From Ceratodon purpureus (taxonomy: Eukaryota; Streptophyta; Bryopsida; Pseudoditrichales; Ditrichaceae), in contig CM026426.1 of NCBI GenBank assembly GCA_014871385.1, positions 17,112,183-17,176,182 on the forward strand: DNA of 64,000 bases. The letters run 5' to 3'. A program made the translations under genes and the position numbers. Below are positions 24,513 through 36,360 of this stretch, piece by piece. The stretch's first letter is position 1. Each line of letters starts with the position of its first letter. The notes beneath the pieces are model-generated. The model was not told where the DNA came from. It saw nothing but the letters and a program-made list of their open reading frames with translations, and did not search any database.

Positions 24513-27488
24513 TATACAAATATTCATATATCTTTAAAGTTTATAAGTATGAGTATTTACATATGATGGTTTAAATCTATAAATATTTATTAAATATAAT
24601 GTTTTAATCAAATTTTATATATTCTTATATACCATATTTAAATTTAATATTATGTAGTTTACTATATATTTATATTGAAATTTATTTAATATATAAATAT
24701 ATAGATATATTCTTATTCATATTTATTTTTATACATATAATTTAAATCATATTAAAAAACATCTCGAAATATAAAACGCAACAGGAGTTTATATATAAAT
24801 AAAAAATATTACAAAATAAAAATATATAAATTATCAAATTACCACGCATGTAATATTGCATGTGTTTAACTTAATTATTTTATAGTCGTCAAACACGATT
24901 GAATTAGTATTAAATTAGATTAAATTTATTTAAAAATACAAATATCATAGTTTATATATATATACATGTATATATAAGTATTTGTAATTTAAAGTGATTA
25001 TGTAGCTTTAGATTAATATGTATATATAATACATTTATAAGTTAAGATGAATATGTATACATATTATATAATATATTCACCTGAAGTTACAATTATATTA
25101 TACAATATATATAAATATATATAATTACTTGATCCCCTATTCTATAGAGAACACCCCTCTGAACCAAAGATGATGCTACAGTATGGCAATAGAATGATGA
25201 TGGTTTGAATTGGTATCAAATCGGATGGTATGACATGGTGATCGTATGGCATAGTGATCACATGCTCTGTGCAAAACTACCTAGTGTGTTTATGATGATG
25301 GTATGCTATGGCGATGACATGATGATAGTATATCTATAACATTTTTATTTATATATGCTTCTTATAACTAATAGAATATGTATAAAAATATATATAAATT
25401 AATTAACACATTAGAACAATATAATTTATATCTATATCTACATATTTTTATATCAATATTCCAGGTATATGTACATGTACATAATATAGTTATATTTTTA
25501 TATACATATAGTAGTTTTAATATAGAATTTTATATTACATATTTTTATCTATTTAAATAATGGATATATATTATATAGTATAAAAAAAATTTATAATTTT
25601 TTTTTTTTAAGTGTTTAAATATATATGTGTTCTTATTTACTTTTTTACATATTATTAAAATCATATTAATAAATACCTAGAAGTATACAACCGCAACATG
25701 ATTTACAGTATGTGATTTTATCTTTTAGTAATGGTTTCATTCACTAAGGATTGATAAGACGATGAATTACTAGAAATTTGATAACTCCAGTTTGCTTTAA
25801 AAGGTTCTAGCTACGTTGCTATTGGAGATGTAAATGGCATAGTTGAAATTTGAATGAATACTTCTTTAGTCCATGATGACCATAGTTCTGCGCCAAACAT
25901 GTGATTTGCTATATTTATTTTTATATTTATTTATAAAACAGATGTATATACATTATTTTGTATAATAATTTTTTTCTTGTTATTATAATATGACATAATT
26001 GCGTATAATGAAAATATATATATTTAATATCATATAAATGAAAATTTAAACACCACAAATCTTGTTTTTGTGCAATCACAAGATTCAATATATAAATTTA
26101 AAATAAAGTATAAATAATGAAGTTTAAGCGTTGTTTAGCACAATTTTAACAATTATAATATATATATATATATAAAGGGTCTCCATTAGATAGTTGTGCA
26201 ATAACAGCTTGTGTATGGCGCAATCGCCATCATCATCGACAACCATGACTACAATAGGAAAATCGGAATCCTCCGCGTGAGTACGGGATGGAAGTTGATT
26301 TAAACTAGATAAACCCGTGAACGAATTATGTTTACAAACAAATTGAGGTCAAAGGTGGCGTTTGGTACAAAATGGGTTCTTCATGACAATTTCTTAATAT
26401 CAAATCATTGATATCGATTTTTATTAATGTACGTTTGCATTTTGGATCTATTTATATATCTATAAATAATAACGGATAATTGATTATTAATTCTTAGATT
26501 AATAAAAATGGAATAAAATTCAGATTTGAATTCATAATTCATATTTTTATTAAAAATAACACACAAATTAGTAAAAAAATGACATTGTGTTAAAATCGAA
26601 ACATGAAATGAAATGAATTAGTAATATAAGTATCTAACAATTCAATATTACTAAGCAATATCTTTTTTTAGTACCTTATTAATTAATAAGCAATTTGAAA
26701 TTCTTCATTTATATGTGTATGAAATCATTATCTTTATATATGGAGTTTCCAGAAAGCGTACTGTTCAATGAATACTTGGAATAGGCTTTGTCGGAATTGT
26801 CAACGTTCAAGTAGTGGTGGGTTCTGAGGTAAAATGTCCACAACAATCACATTGTCTTTAAGCCGAAGCATAACCTCATAACCTTGGACTAAGTACGCTG
26901 ACAATGGGATATATGACTTAGGAGGATACCATACAAGTCATTTGATTGTCACAGCCGAATGTCTCAACGGAATTTGACTTTAACAGCAACAAGTTGAGAC
27001 ATGTTTTTATAATGGACACTTGAAGTGAAAATAGTGATGGTTACATATTTTTTCTTCATTAGAATCTTTGGGTATTTTAAATATTTGGATTTCTCTGAAA
27101 AAACATGTTTTTTTTTAATTAACTTTTTGTACCATAATTATAAAAAATCACATCTCCCTTTCTAATAAACAATTAAAAAAAAACGATTTGTTCATTATTA
27201 AGAATATTGCATGATTACTCTGATTAAATAAATAATAATTTAGAATGCTCGTGAACATGCGTAGCAATAAAAATTAAACAACAAGTTTCATTTTTCTGCA
27301 ACTACAAGAGTTAGTATCTGAACTTAAAATGCAATATTAATTAATAATATTATATATTTCTAAGCTCTATGAATTAAACATGCATTCATTTTTGTTTGAA
27401 ACTAAATATTTAAAAATCAAACAATTTAAATCTATATGATAACATATAAAAATAAAAAACTATACATATAACTATAATTTTGTATTTG

Positions 27489-27490
<2 letters not shown>
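23706..27490. other. Very AT-rich spacer with (AT)n microsatellites
   Basis: Long (AT)n tracts lie at about 24097-24161, 24206-24233, 24447-24510 and 26158-26174. Between them are AT-rich sequence and a few more balanced patches (25140-25330, 26180-26360, 26760-27010). The latter hold no recognisable gene. Confidence 0.65.

Positions 27491-27549
<59 letters not shown>
27491..27549. repeat. (AT)n tract next to repeat A
   Basis: A pure (AT)n run directly abuts the duplicated segment that begins at 27550. Confidence 0.85.
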
Positions 27550-27551
<2 letters not shown>

Positions 27552-27654
27552 ATTATACAAATGAGCATGGATGTCTCACTCGACGGTTCCACGCCGGAAT
27601 CCGTCGAGGAGACAACTCACACCTTTAGCATGTGCCTTGGGGACCGCTACGGCA
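27550..27654 (+). repeat. Repeat A, upstream of ERH
   Basis: These 105 bases recur as an inverted, apparently identical copy at 30602-30706, on the far side of the ERH gene. Each copy is bordered on its outer side by an (AT)n tract. Frames open through this part on both strands, but I recognise no protein. Confidence 0.85.
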
Positions 27655-27911
27655 GTGGTGGCGCGCAGGGTGCAGTTGCGAACGGTTTGATGGAGAAAGA
27701 AGGCGACACATTCTTGCAGTGCTACCTGATCCGCCTCCACGCTACGACTTTCCATGCACATGCAGCCTGCTTTGGGGCAATTAGGGGTGAAATGGAGTTT
27801 CGTGGTGGAACCCCGTGGTTGATGGATACCATAGTGTTCTGATGGCGTACTTCGTGTCATTGATGCGGTTGGCGTGGGAGGATTGTTTTTTTGTGAGAGT
27901 TTGTGTTAAGA

Positions 27912-28812
27912 TGGTGGTGAGATTGAGGTGAGATTGTGTGATTTCGATATTTAGGGTTTGGATGTAAAACCCTAGGCGATGAGTTCTGGGTGTGAGATTT
28001 GGGATGGTGAAGCTCGGAGATGGGGAGAATTGGTTTGCTGAGGTCGTGGAATTGATTGGCAGGCGCAGAGGCATACGATCATCTTGATGCAGCCGACGCC
28101 GAATCGCGCTACGCGGACCTTCATGGACTACGAGTCTGTCCCGGCTGCTATGGACGGTACTGGATTTTGTGTTCTTCGACGTTTGGTCTTTACTGATATT
28201 CTGTGTCTTTCTTGCGGTTTTGATGGATATGATTTTTGGATTGTAGTTCTTGGGGTGTAATTGAATGGATTGGTAGGTAGTGTCTTGGTTTCTTGGATGA
28301 GGTTTGAATGGGTGAGAGGTCGTTGACAGTTTTTTGGGTTGTTTTGGGCAGGTATCTGCGGGATGATTGAGAAGAGGCTGAAAGAGGCGAATCCTAATTT
28401 GCGGAATATTACATACGACATTTCGGACCTGTACAAGTATATCGAAGCGCTTACCGACATGAGTGCGCTCGTGTAAGCTTCTTCGCCTGGTTCTTCCTAT
28501 TCTTGCTGAAGCGTGATGTGGAAATGGTGATGTGCTTTATTTGTTGATGTTGGAGAGATCTCTGAATGAAGCTGCTGCTGCTGCTGCTGGAGTTGGGCTT
28601 GTGGACTATTGCGCTGGAATGGGAAATTAGTATGATGGAGTGTATTACTCCCGAGCAGTTCTGTGATTTGTCCTGATTTTTGGAAATTGATCGGTGTTTG
28701 CGTTTGACGTCGTTGTAGGTTCGATCCTTCCATCAGAGCTTACGCTCCTTTTGACCGATCCTGGATCAAGCAGCAGGCCTTCCAACGCTTGAAGAGGCTG
28801 GCCAAGAATTAG
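27912..28812 (+). CDS. ERH: Enhancer of rudimentary homologue
   Basis: Three exons are clear: 28063-28156, 28352-28472 and 28719-28812, with GTACTG and GTAAGC donors and CAG/TAG acceptors. They encode 102 residues, including RHTIILMQPTPNRATRTFMD, NITYDISDLYKYIEALTDMS and PFDRSWIKQQAFQRLKRLAK. Length and sequence match ERH, a small conserved dimeric protein that partners with splicing and RNA-decay factors in the nucleus. The first codons lie in an upstream exon. ATG 27912 followed by a GTGAGA donor, or ATG 28004 followed by GTGAAG, are candidates, so the start is uncertain. The frame is free of stops and ends in TAG. This is the best-preserved host gene in the window. Confidence 0.9.
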
Positions 28813-29661
28813 AGCTGCTTCGTGACTTCGCTCTGTTTCTAGAATCTAAGGGCAAGCAAATGGAATCTGTGTTGGAGCTTATGGTGGCGGTGGGCGGGCA
28901 GGAGACATACGTGACAGATCCGGTGGTTGCGGTGTGAAGAACTGTTGAATTGTATAAGGAGATAGACTTTAGGCACAATGTTATCTGTGTTCAAGTTCAC
29001 GTAACATTGAGAGGAGCCTCATGATTTCTTTGGGACCCTTATGCTCTCGTGTGCAGTTTCGATCCGCCTCTTTTATGATGCGCAGATTGGTATTGACCTA
29101 GGGGGATAGAGAGAAAGACGTCTCTCAACCTGTCCATAATGTACCTCAGCGTTGTACGTTTGAGCCGGCTTTGTGCCGGCTACAGGAATATGATTCCACG
29201 AAGTAATGGCTTCATGGTTCAAAGCTACGTATCCTTCAAGAATTTGAGGAAACAGCCATCAGAGGAAGTAGAAACTCACAATCTGTTTAAAGAGGGCATG
29301 TATACAATAGTGCCATTAAAGGGAGTGTTCCCAATGTAGTTTGCAAACTTCATGTTGGACATGTTCAGGGTCTCTGTCCAACAATGCCTAAAAAAGCTAG
29401 ACATGATAAAACTTTAGTTAGAATGTCCTGCACCGAAAGCATATTTATGTCTTTATAAAAAAGTAAAACGATTAAAAGTAAATTGAAATAAAAAGTAAAA
29501 ATATTAAAAGTAGATTGTACATCTTTTGGAAAAGGAACTAAAGTTAGAAAGTAAAATCACTTATTGTGTGATTTATTATCTACTGTTGGGTCGTGAGCCT
29601 TACATCGTTTTTTTATATTTTGTTTATTATTATATTTTGATTATTATTTTGTAAGTTAGTG
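28813..29661. other. ERH downstream region and spacer
   Basis: This probably includes the ERH 3' untranslated region. An open frame at 29139-29339 is short and unrecognised. Confidence 0.4.
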
Positions 29662-29664
29662 GCC

Positions 29665-29783
29665 ACTACTGGAAAGGGAGTCCTTCCCCTCCAAAAAAAA
29701 ATGGAGGAATCGGTAACAAATGGAGGAACTGTTACCGATTCCTCCATTTTTTTTGGAGGGGAAGGACTCCCGTTCCAGTAGTG
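29665..29783. mobile_element. 119-bp CACTA-type MITE
   Basis: The element starts CACTACTGGAA and ends TTCCAGTAGTG, and its two halves pair almost completely, including the A/T-rich GGAGGAATCGGTAAC parts. A GGC triplet flanks both ends (29662-29664 and 29784-29786), as expected for the 3-bp target duplication of CACTA (En/Spm) transposons. It is unusually short and has no coding capacity. Confidence 0.88.
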
Positions 29784-29942
29784 GGCAAATTGTGGCAAAT
29801 TGCAGAAAGGAAGGAAGCCTCTTCATTCTAGAGGTAAGTCAATTGTGCTTGCACACACTTCTAGTGACCTAAAGTAAAACGATTCGTTAGACTGCTAACT
29901 GAACACAGTCTTGTAAGCCAACATTATAGACATGAACCTGTA

Positions 29943-30175
29943 ATTAAGTTCACTAGGGTATATACACCATGCAGTATATGTTCATGGGATTCAACAAATA
30001 CAACCATGTAAAATAAACCAGTACTGTCGACGTGAATTCAAAATCCATCACAGAGGAATGGATATAATATACTTCATATTTAATTTTAAATTTTTTTCAA
30101 TAAAATTATTTGGAGTTTCTAAAAGTCCTTAATATTAATCTAATGACAACGTGCTCAACGGCACGGGTCCCACTA

Positions 30176-30267
<92 letters not shown>

Positions 30268-30590
30268 GAATTTATATCTAATTTTTATATATATATTATT
30301 AAAATTTATATATATGTCTATTTGTGTTGATAAATGTATATACATATGTATATGTACTAGTGGGACCCGTGCCGTTGAGCACGTTGTCATTAGATTAATA
30401 TTAAGGACTTTTAGAAACTCCAAATAATTTTATTAAAAAAAATTTAAAATTAAATATGAAGTATATTATATCCATTCCCCTGTGATGGATTTTGAATTCA
30501 CGTTGACAATACTGGTTTATTTTACATGGCTGTCTTTGTTGAATCCCATGAACATATACTGCATGGTGTATATACCCTAGTGAACTTAAT
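29943..30590. repeat. Inverted repeat, 236-bp arms around an (AT)n core
   Basis: Arms 29943-30178 and 30355-30590 are reverse complements at about 97 percent by eye, differing at roughly six positions. Between them are a long (AT)n run (about 30178-30264) and about 90 bases of AT-rich sequence. The arms have no TIR-like ends or obvious target duplication. Confidence 0.88.
30178..30264. repeat. (AT)n core of the inverted repeat
   Basis: A pure (AT)n run of nearly 90 bases directly after the left arm, at CACTAGTATATA. Confidence 0.85.
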
Positions 30591-30601
30591 GCCGCCACGA
30601 A

Positions 30602-30704
30602 TGCCGTAGCGGTCCCCAAGGCACATGCTAAAGGTGTGAGTTGTCTCCTCGACGGATTCCGGCGTGGAACCGTCGAGTGAGACATCCATGCTCATTTGTA
30701 TAAT

Positions 30705-30706
<2 letters not shown>
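30602..30706 (-). repeat. Repeat A', inverted copy of 27550-27654
   Basis: These 105 bases match 27550-27654 in reverse orientation with no difference that I can see. They abut an (AT)n run at 30707-30752 on the outside, mirroring the other copy. Confidence 0.85.
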
Positions 30707-30752
<46 letters not shown>

Positions 30753-30755
<3 letters not shown>

Positions 30756-31500
30756 TATTTAATTAAACATATGTTTAAACATATATTTAGATATATCTTT
30801 GTAGATATATATTTATGTATATATAATATGTATATTTATTTAACTATATTTGTTTCTATTGATGTTCCATATATATATATATATATTATATAAAAGTATA
30901 TATATAAATATAATATATATATATATAAATATATATAAATATATATAAATATATATATGTATATATCTTAATTTAGATATATGTAAATTTTTATACCTTA
31001 ATATATAAGTATAAGGCATTGCTCATTATATATTATATATGTATTAATTAATGATTAATATATGTATTTTTTATAATTATTTATAAATGGTAGGGCCCAC
31101 CCTAGCCCTTGCCCGTGGGACATAATTGTAATGACTGGGTCTTGTGGCATGGTCTTATTGGGTAGGTGTATTTATTTTATTTTATTTTTCTCTCATGCCT
31201 TTACCATGAAAAGTTGATGTCATACTAATTAGAATGTGCATAGACTTTAAGCAATCAAATTTATCATGCCTGGAGTTTGGGATTGCGTAGCGTATTAGCT
31301 TTTTTTTTTTTTTTTATAATTTTAATCGTATAGTATAATTGTTACTAGAAATATTAATTTCTACAACTTGAAGGAAGACCAACTTTGGAATACATTGTTG
31401 TAAATATGAAACTTCGCTACTTAAGATATTAGTTGATAGACACATGCCCAATATAAATGGAGGACGATGGTATTCTTGTTTTTTATATATACATATAAAC
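30753..31500. other. AT-rich spacer
   Basis: More (TATA)n-type sequence up to about 31080, then mixed DNA. No gene seen. Confidence 0.55.
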
Positions 31501-31507
31501 TAAATGC

Positions 31508-31768
31508 CTACGAAGATAATAAACTATATCCAGAAGACTCCGAGTTCATGATATCTATGGTATTTTCACCTTCGGAGGTGGATTCAGAATCGACGTATGT
31601 ACTTGCTTTTGGGCGGCGCTTGATTTCTTCAGCCTGTTTTTCGGGTGATACTTGGAAGGCAAGGTATGAAGCATGTGCTGCGGCCTCGGGAGGAAGTAAG
31701 AACATCGGTGAAGGACTTCTCATAAAATTAGGATCTGCAAAGAACGGAATCATTCTGGGCCGAACCCC
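31508..31768 (-). other. Possible terminal exon, unknown protein
   Basis: On the minus strand a good acceptor (CTCTCTGCAG) precedes an 86-codon open stretch that ends in TAG at 31508. It reads RPRMIPFFADPNFMRSPSPM near the start and has an acidic, Ser-rich end. The composition looks coding. I do not recognise it and could not find the preceding exon with confidence. The + strand of the same stretch is also open (31467-31871). Confidence 0.35.
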
Positions 31769-32210
31769 TGCAGAGAGGGTCAAAGACTTAGCTTTATTGT
31801 ATCAAGAGAATTCACACAAAAGACCAAAGCTATCTTGTGATGTTATTTCAGTTGAACTCGTTTGTAGTTAGTGAATGGATTATAATACTACCAAGAGCAG
31901 ACATGATGTACAATCGGGGAGCGTATAGTAGTACAAATCTGATATTTTATGTATTCTGGATGATGTAATTCCTGTTGTATAATTAAGGTGAACTCATGTT
32001 ATATTATATAACTGTGAATGACTTATCAGCAAATTGTTTCATTGAATGGCAGTTGTGGAAGGCAGACCCAAACAAGTGTCACAGCTCTCCATGGACAGCG
32101 AGCCGGACAAACCTCACTGGGGATGGAGCTGTCTGGAGCAATGGATGGCAGCACGGCCATGGGAGAATCGTGTCTTCGACACAACCTCCATTTTCAAAGA
32201 CGTCTTTGTA

Positions 32211-32818
32211 TTAGGTAACTGGCGGGAAGAGCCTGGTTACTGGGGGAGGACGAGTCGCGGAGCGACGAGTCCTTCCCCAGTAACCAGGCTCCTCCCGCCG
32301 GTTACCTTACGTAACCAGCAGCAGGCCGACCCTCGGATTCCGCTCGGGGCCCACAAGCAAAAGGATCCAACGGTTGATAAAAACGTAATCATTGTATCAT
32401 TACGTCATCATAACATGATTCTGCTCGGGGCCCACAGCAACAAGGTTACCGCCTGTAGCGGGGCTGCTCTCAGCCACTCTCGTCCCGACTCTCGACACGT
32501 CTGCTCGTAACCGGCAGCAGGCCCTTTCGAGCTAACGTATCGGGACTTGAGTGGCTGAGAGCAGCCCTGCTACACGCGGTAACCTGCTGCTGTGGGCCCC
32601 GAGCAGAATCCTGTAATGATGACGTAAAAGATGCAATGATTATCTTTTTTTTCAACCGTTGGATCCTTTTGCTTGTGGGCCCCGAGCGGAATCCGAGGGT
32701 CGGCCTGCTACCGGTTACGTACGGTAACCGGCGGGAGGAGCCTGGTTACTGGGGAAGGACTCGTCGCTCCGCGACTCGTCCTCCCCCAGTAACCAGGCTC
32801 CTCCCGCCGGTTACCTAA
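32211..32818. mobile_element. 608-bp foldback element
   Basis: Almost the whole element is one long inverted repeat: arms of nearly 300 bases meet around 32510-32530. The ends are TTAGGTAAC and GTTACCTAA, and TA stands outside both ends, which would fit a TA target duplication. Within each arm lies a smaller palindrome around GACTCGTCGCTCCGCGACTC-type sequence. The arms differ in a handful of positions. It has no coding capacity and belongs to the foldback or large-TIR MITE class. Confidence 0.8.
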
Positions 32819-32829
32819 TACGAAACGGC

Positions 32830-34232
32830 CTGCTGCTGGTTACGACAGCTACTCTGTCATGATCACTACATTCCCAAGAAACTAGCGGATGTAAGCGAAC
32901 CTCGACTCAACAAACAACCGAGCAGAAGCTCCCACCAAAAGGAAGGACCATCTAATTCCACGGCGCAAACAGGAGCAGCTTCCTTGAGAATCGAAAACAA
33001 TCACTCGGCAAACCACGATCCTTGCTGTAACGGGATCCCTGCCCGGAGTTCGTGCATTCCTCAGTCCCACCAATGAAATGGAACAACTCAATCGAAAAAT
33101 CGCCCGAAACCACGCAAAAATCACAGCCGACTCAATTACACTGAGTAATGTGAAGGGACCGTAGCAGATGGTACAAGTCGAGAAGGAAACACTCGCAGAG
33201 ATTCAATCTCGAACCAAGCAGGTCACAAAACTCAAATCAAATTAGAGCTCTACGTTTTTGCTGCAATTACAAATAACATAGCTAGTCTGATATCCCGTAA
33301 TGACAGATGCAGAGGTTGACAGGTCACTTGTACAGACAGTTGCAAAAGGAGGGGTCCTTACAAACCTGAATAATAGATGATCACTTAAGCGGCCGATAGT
33401 AATCGACTCGTGGCTGCTTGCAAGTTCTGAGTCTCCCAAGACCTCTCCGGACTCAACCGTTGTCGACAATACTTCAGACTAGACTTCATATGACCCAAGA
33501 CCTTAAACCCAGAGTTACGAAACAACGACATGGGTAGGACTACCAGCCTGGTAAGTTAAGACTCTACTTGAAATCCGTCCGGATATACTGAATCGATTCT
33601 CAAAGAAAATAGCCAGCTCCATTCCGGCTAATTTCATTTGACTTGTTTCAAGAGACCTGGTAAGGACAACTGGTTTTGTACACAAACTCACAGACGCGAG
33701 ACATTTCGGAGATCAAAATCAGGCTATTTTCCTTACATTAAGAGCAATGCCTTTTCGGATGAGAAAATTACTTGAACATACGACCTGTGCAACGCCAGGA
33801 AATTAACCCATGAGCACTCCTTCTCAAAGCAAAACCACGTAGCAGATGGTACAAGTCGAGAAGGAAACACTCGTCCCTGCAGAGGGATTGTGAGGATGAT
33901 GTGTTTGTTTTATCAGTCGCTACCTTGCAAAGATTCCTTATCTGTGGCAATTGTTGGAGGCTAAGCTGAGGAGCTAAGTTCAAACGCATAAGAGATATCA
34001 AGCGTCCTCTCAGCAATGTCATTCACTGTGAGTAAATCTGGTGAGTCGCATGGATAAATCAAATAAATTAGATAAATAAAATAAATTAGGATTGCAAATT
34101 TACTGATATAGTAGCTGTAATTGGAGCTACAGTGACCATGTATTTAAACATTCAGAGCCACGAAGATGACCATAATCTGAGAAGGTTGCTAACAAATTTG
34201 AAAGGAAAACGAAGATAGGTTGACACTAAAGT
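32830..34232. other. Spacer with a short direct repeat
   Basis: A 33-base word starting GTAGCAGATGGTACAAGTCG occurs twice, at about 33163 and 33840. A stretch near 33030-33170 on the + strand reads like protein (FLSPTNEMEQLNRKIARNHA), but no gene model could be built. Confidence 0.35.
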
Positions 34233-36270
34233 TCAAGGGCTAGGGGTACTGTCCATACCACGACGGTTCTTCTGTTTCTGAGCATCTACTGGCTGGATTA
34301 GCGGCTTGAGTATAGCGTTGTATATGTCGCTGAATTCTTCCATGCCAAAAAAGTGGCGCCCTGAAGCTCGGCTCGCCAAAAGAGATGCCCCTGTAGAGGC
34401 ACTGAGATCGACTACTATGTCTCCTGGGTTTGAGCACATGTCAATCAGAATTTGAAAGAAAGTACAGGACTTCTCATGGGGACCACGCCATGGTTTCCCG
34501 CGTTTGTCCATGGACGGTTTTTTCCACATAGTTGGTGAGTGTAAGGTACCTCATCGGATCATCTGCGGTATTGGCCAGCAACGGATCAGCATTCAACTTA
34601 AATGGAATTGGCAATCTCTCCCACTGCTTGTCCTTGAGTCGTTCCGTTTTGACTAAGAGGACCGCCGAGAAATTGAATGTCTGAAACCAACAACATTTCC
34701 ACCGTCAGTTTATATTTGCAACCACATCTAAAAATCACATTGAATCAGAAAACAAACATCATGGATATGTAGTTTGAACATTTCAATTATGCATCTAGTG
34801 CACCTTCTCCCTCCTCAAACACTCAGCAATTATCGCCACCTCAGAAACCTCTCACCTTTACTGACAATGCCCATCACAGATCGCCAACCAAAGAAACCAA
34901 GACGCTGTAGGACTGGTGAGGTATGGCGGAACTCTAAGTCTCAGCATGAAAACGAAATGCTACGGAATTAGACAGGACAAGAACTTTCTAAGCAATCAGC
35001 GGATCCATGGTACTTCGAGCTCTTCCATAATTTCAAAGAAAATCATCAAAAACGCCAGTGATATATGGCCACCAGCAAAGGAGACGCAAGCCAGAGAACC
35101 AAAAAAAAAACGATATGGAACTGAGGAAGATTCCTGGCCAGCAGGACGTTGTACGCTAAAATAGAACTCGCTCGAAGACAATAAAGAAAGCTAACTGTAC
35201 ACGAAATTGGTAGAAATACAACAGAAGAGGCGAGCTACAGAGATGCGTGTTAGAGCATCAATCCAAGACCAAAATAAAATTAAAGAGAAATCTCGCTCAG
35301 CCGATCAACGCTCCGTCACAACTCAAATAATTACACAAAAAACGAAACACTATCACTAAACTCATTAACAGAGCGCGCTCTATGGACCAGCATTAGAGAC
35401 TGAAGTAACAAAACACAATAGAACCCTATGTAACGGAAAAGAACGCATGATCGCTCCAAACCAGCAGCAGATTATTGCTTAGTCAGGGCTCGTTGAAATT
35501 CATCATTGGAGTCATGAAAAGAAATAACTCGGTCTCGAGCTACCTTCATCTACCTAATGCCATTTGTTACTCCCTCGAAACAAAACACTAGTAGTTGAAA
35601 ATTACCGGGGACATAGATGACTTAGATAGAAAATGTAAGGGTGAGCAACAAAACGGGCGTTCTGTACAGAACAGCCTCTGGAGAGTCCCCATGCGACCTC
35701 CCCATACATCAATGAGCTCTGACAAGAGCATGATATGCGAGGAGAAGCGCAAACTTTTGGCCACTCACAAGCCGTCTTGGCCATACAAATTCTGATTTGG
35801 TACCACAGCAATCCATTAAAGTTAAAGACTAAAATAAATTTGGACCATGTCATTACCAAAGTGGCCTGCAAGCACATGAAACACATGCACATAAGATGGA
35901 TTCTATGCAAGGTAGGAGTCTGACATACCATCATGCCCTCATAGGCTGGGTGCGTAAGGGGCTCGGACTGGTGAACTTGCCACTCACACTTGATTTTCAG
36001 TTTGTATTTTAAAACCCAATGCAGTAGCTCGTGACTCAATCCCATAGGCATCAGAACCATGATAGCACCATCATCGTGCACATAGTCATTGGCAAACTCA
36101 AATCGCGACGAGTACCAATTCCTGATAGAACCATCCTAAGAATTCCACACGGATATGCTATCTCCGAAACCAGGAACAAGTGTTTCAAACGGTTGGTCAA
36201 TGATGACGAGGTTTGCTATTAGGAACATGCCTGCCTTTCCACGCAGAAATGTTTCCTCCTCTTCCTTTGC
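34233..36270 (-). pseudogene. Methylase-like exons of the split gene
   Basis: Exon 36270-35929 carries MFLIANLVIIDQPFETLVPG, in which IIDQPF sits where DNA amino-methylases have the catalytic (D/N/S)PP(Y/F) motif, and then HDDGAIMVLMPMGLSHELLH. The last exon has CSNPGDIVVDLSASTGASLL followed by GRHFFGMEEFSDIY, the usual SAM-binding motif (DPFxGSGTT-like) and its G-E partner. The order, catalytic motif first and SAM motif second, is that of beta-class N6/N4 methylases. Both key motifs deviate from consensus, so the enzyme may be inactive even without the in-frame stop in this exon. The final stop is TGA at 34233. Confidence 0.6.
35659..35672. repeat. GTTCTGTACAGAAC palindrome
   Basis: A perfect 14-base palindrome inside the split host gene. 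Relatives lie at 37846-37859, 38650-38663, 38748-38761 and 62683-62696, mostly in inferred introns of the same gene. Confidence 0.6.
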
Positions 36271-36360
36271 CTGTTAGAGTTAGATAAAAGTTAGATCATG
36301 TAAAACGGAATTTAAATGTTTAAAGAGGTTTAGAATTCAGGGGCATTGAGAGGAGTGTAC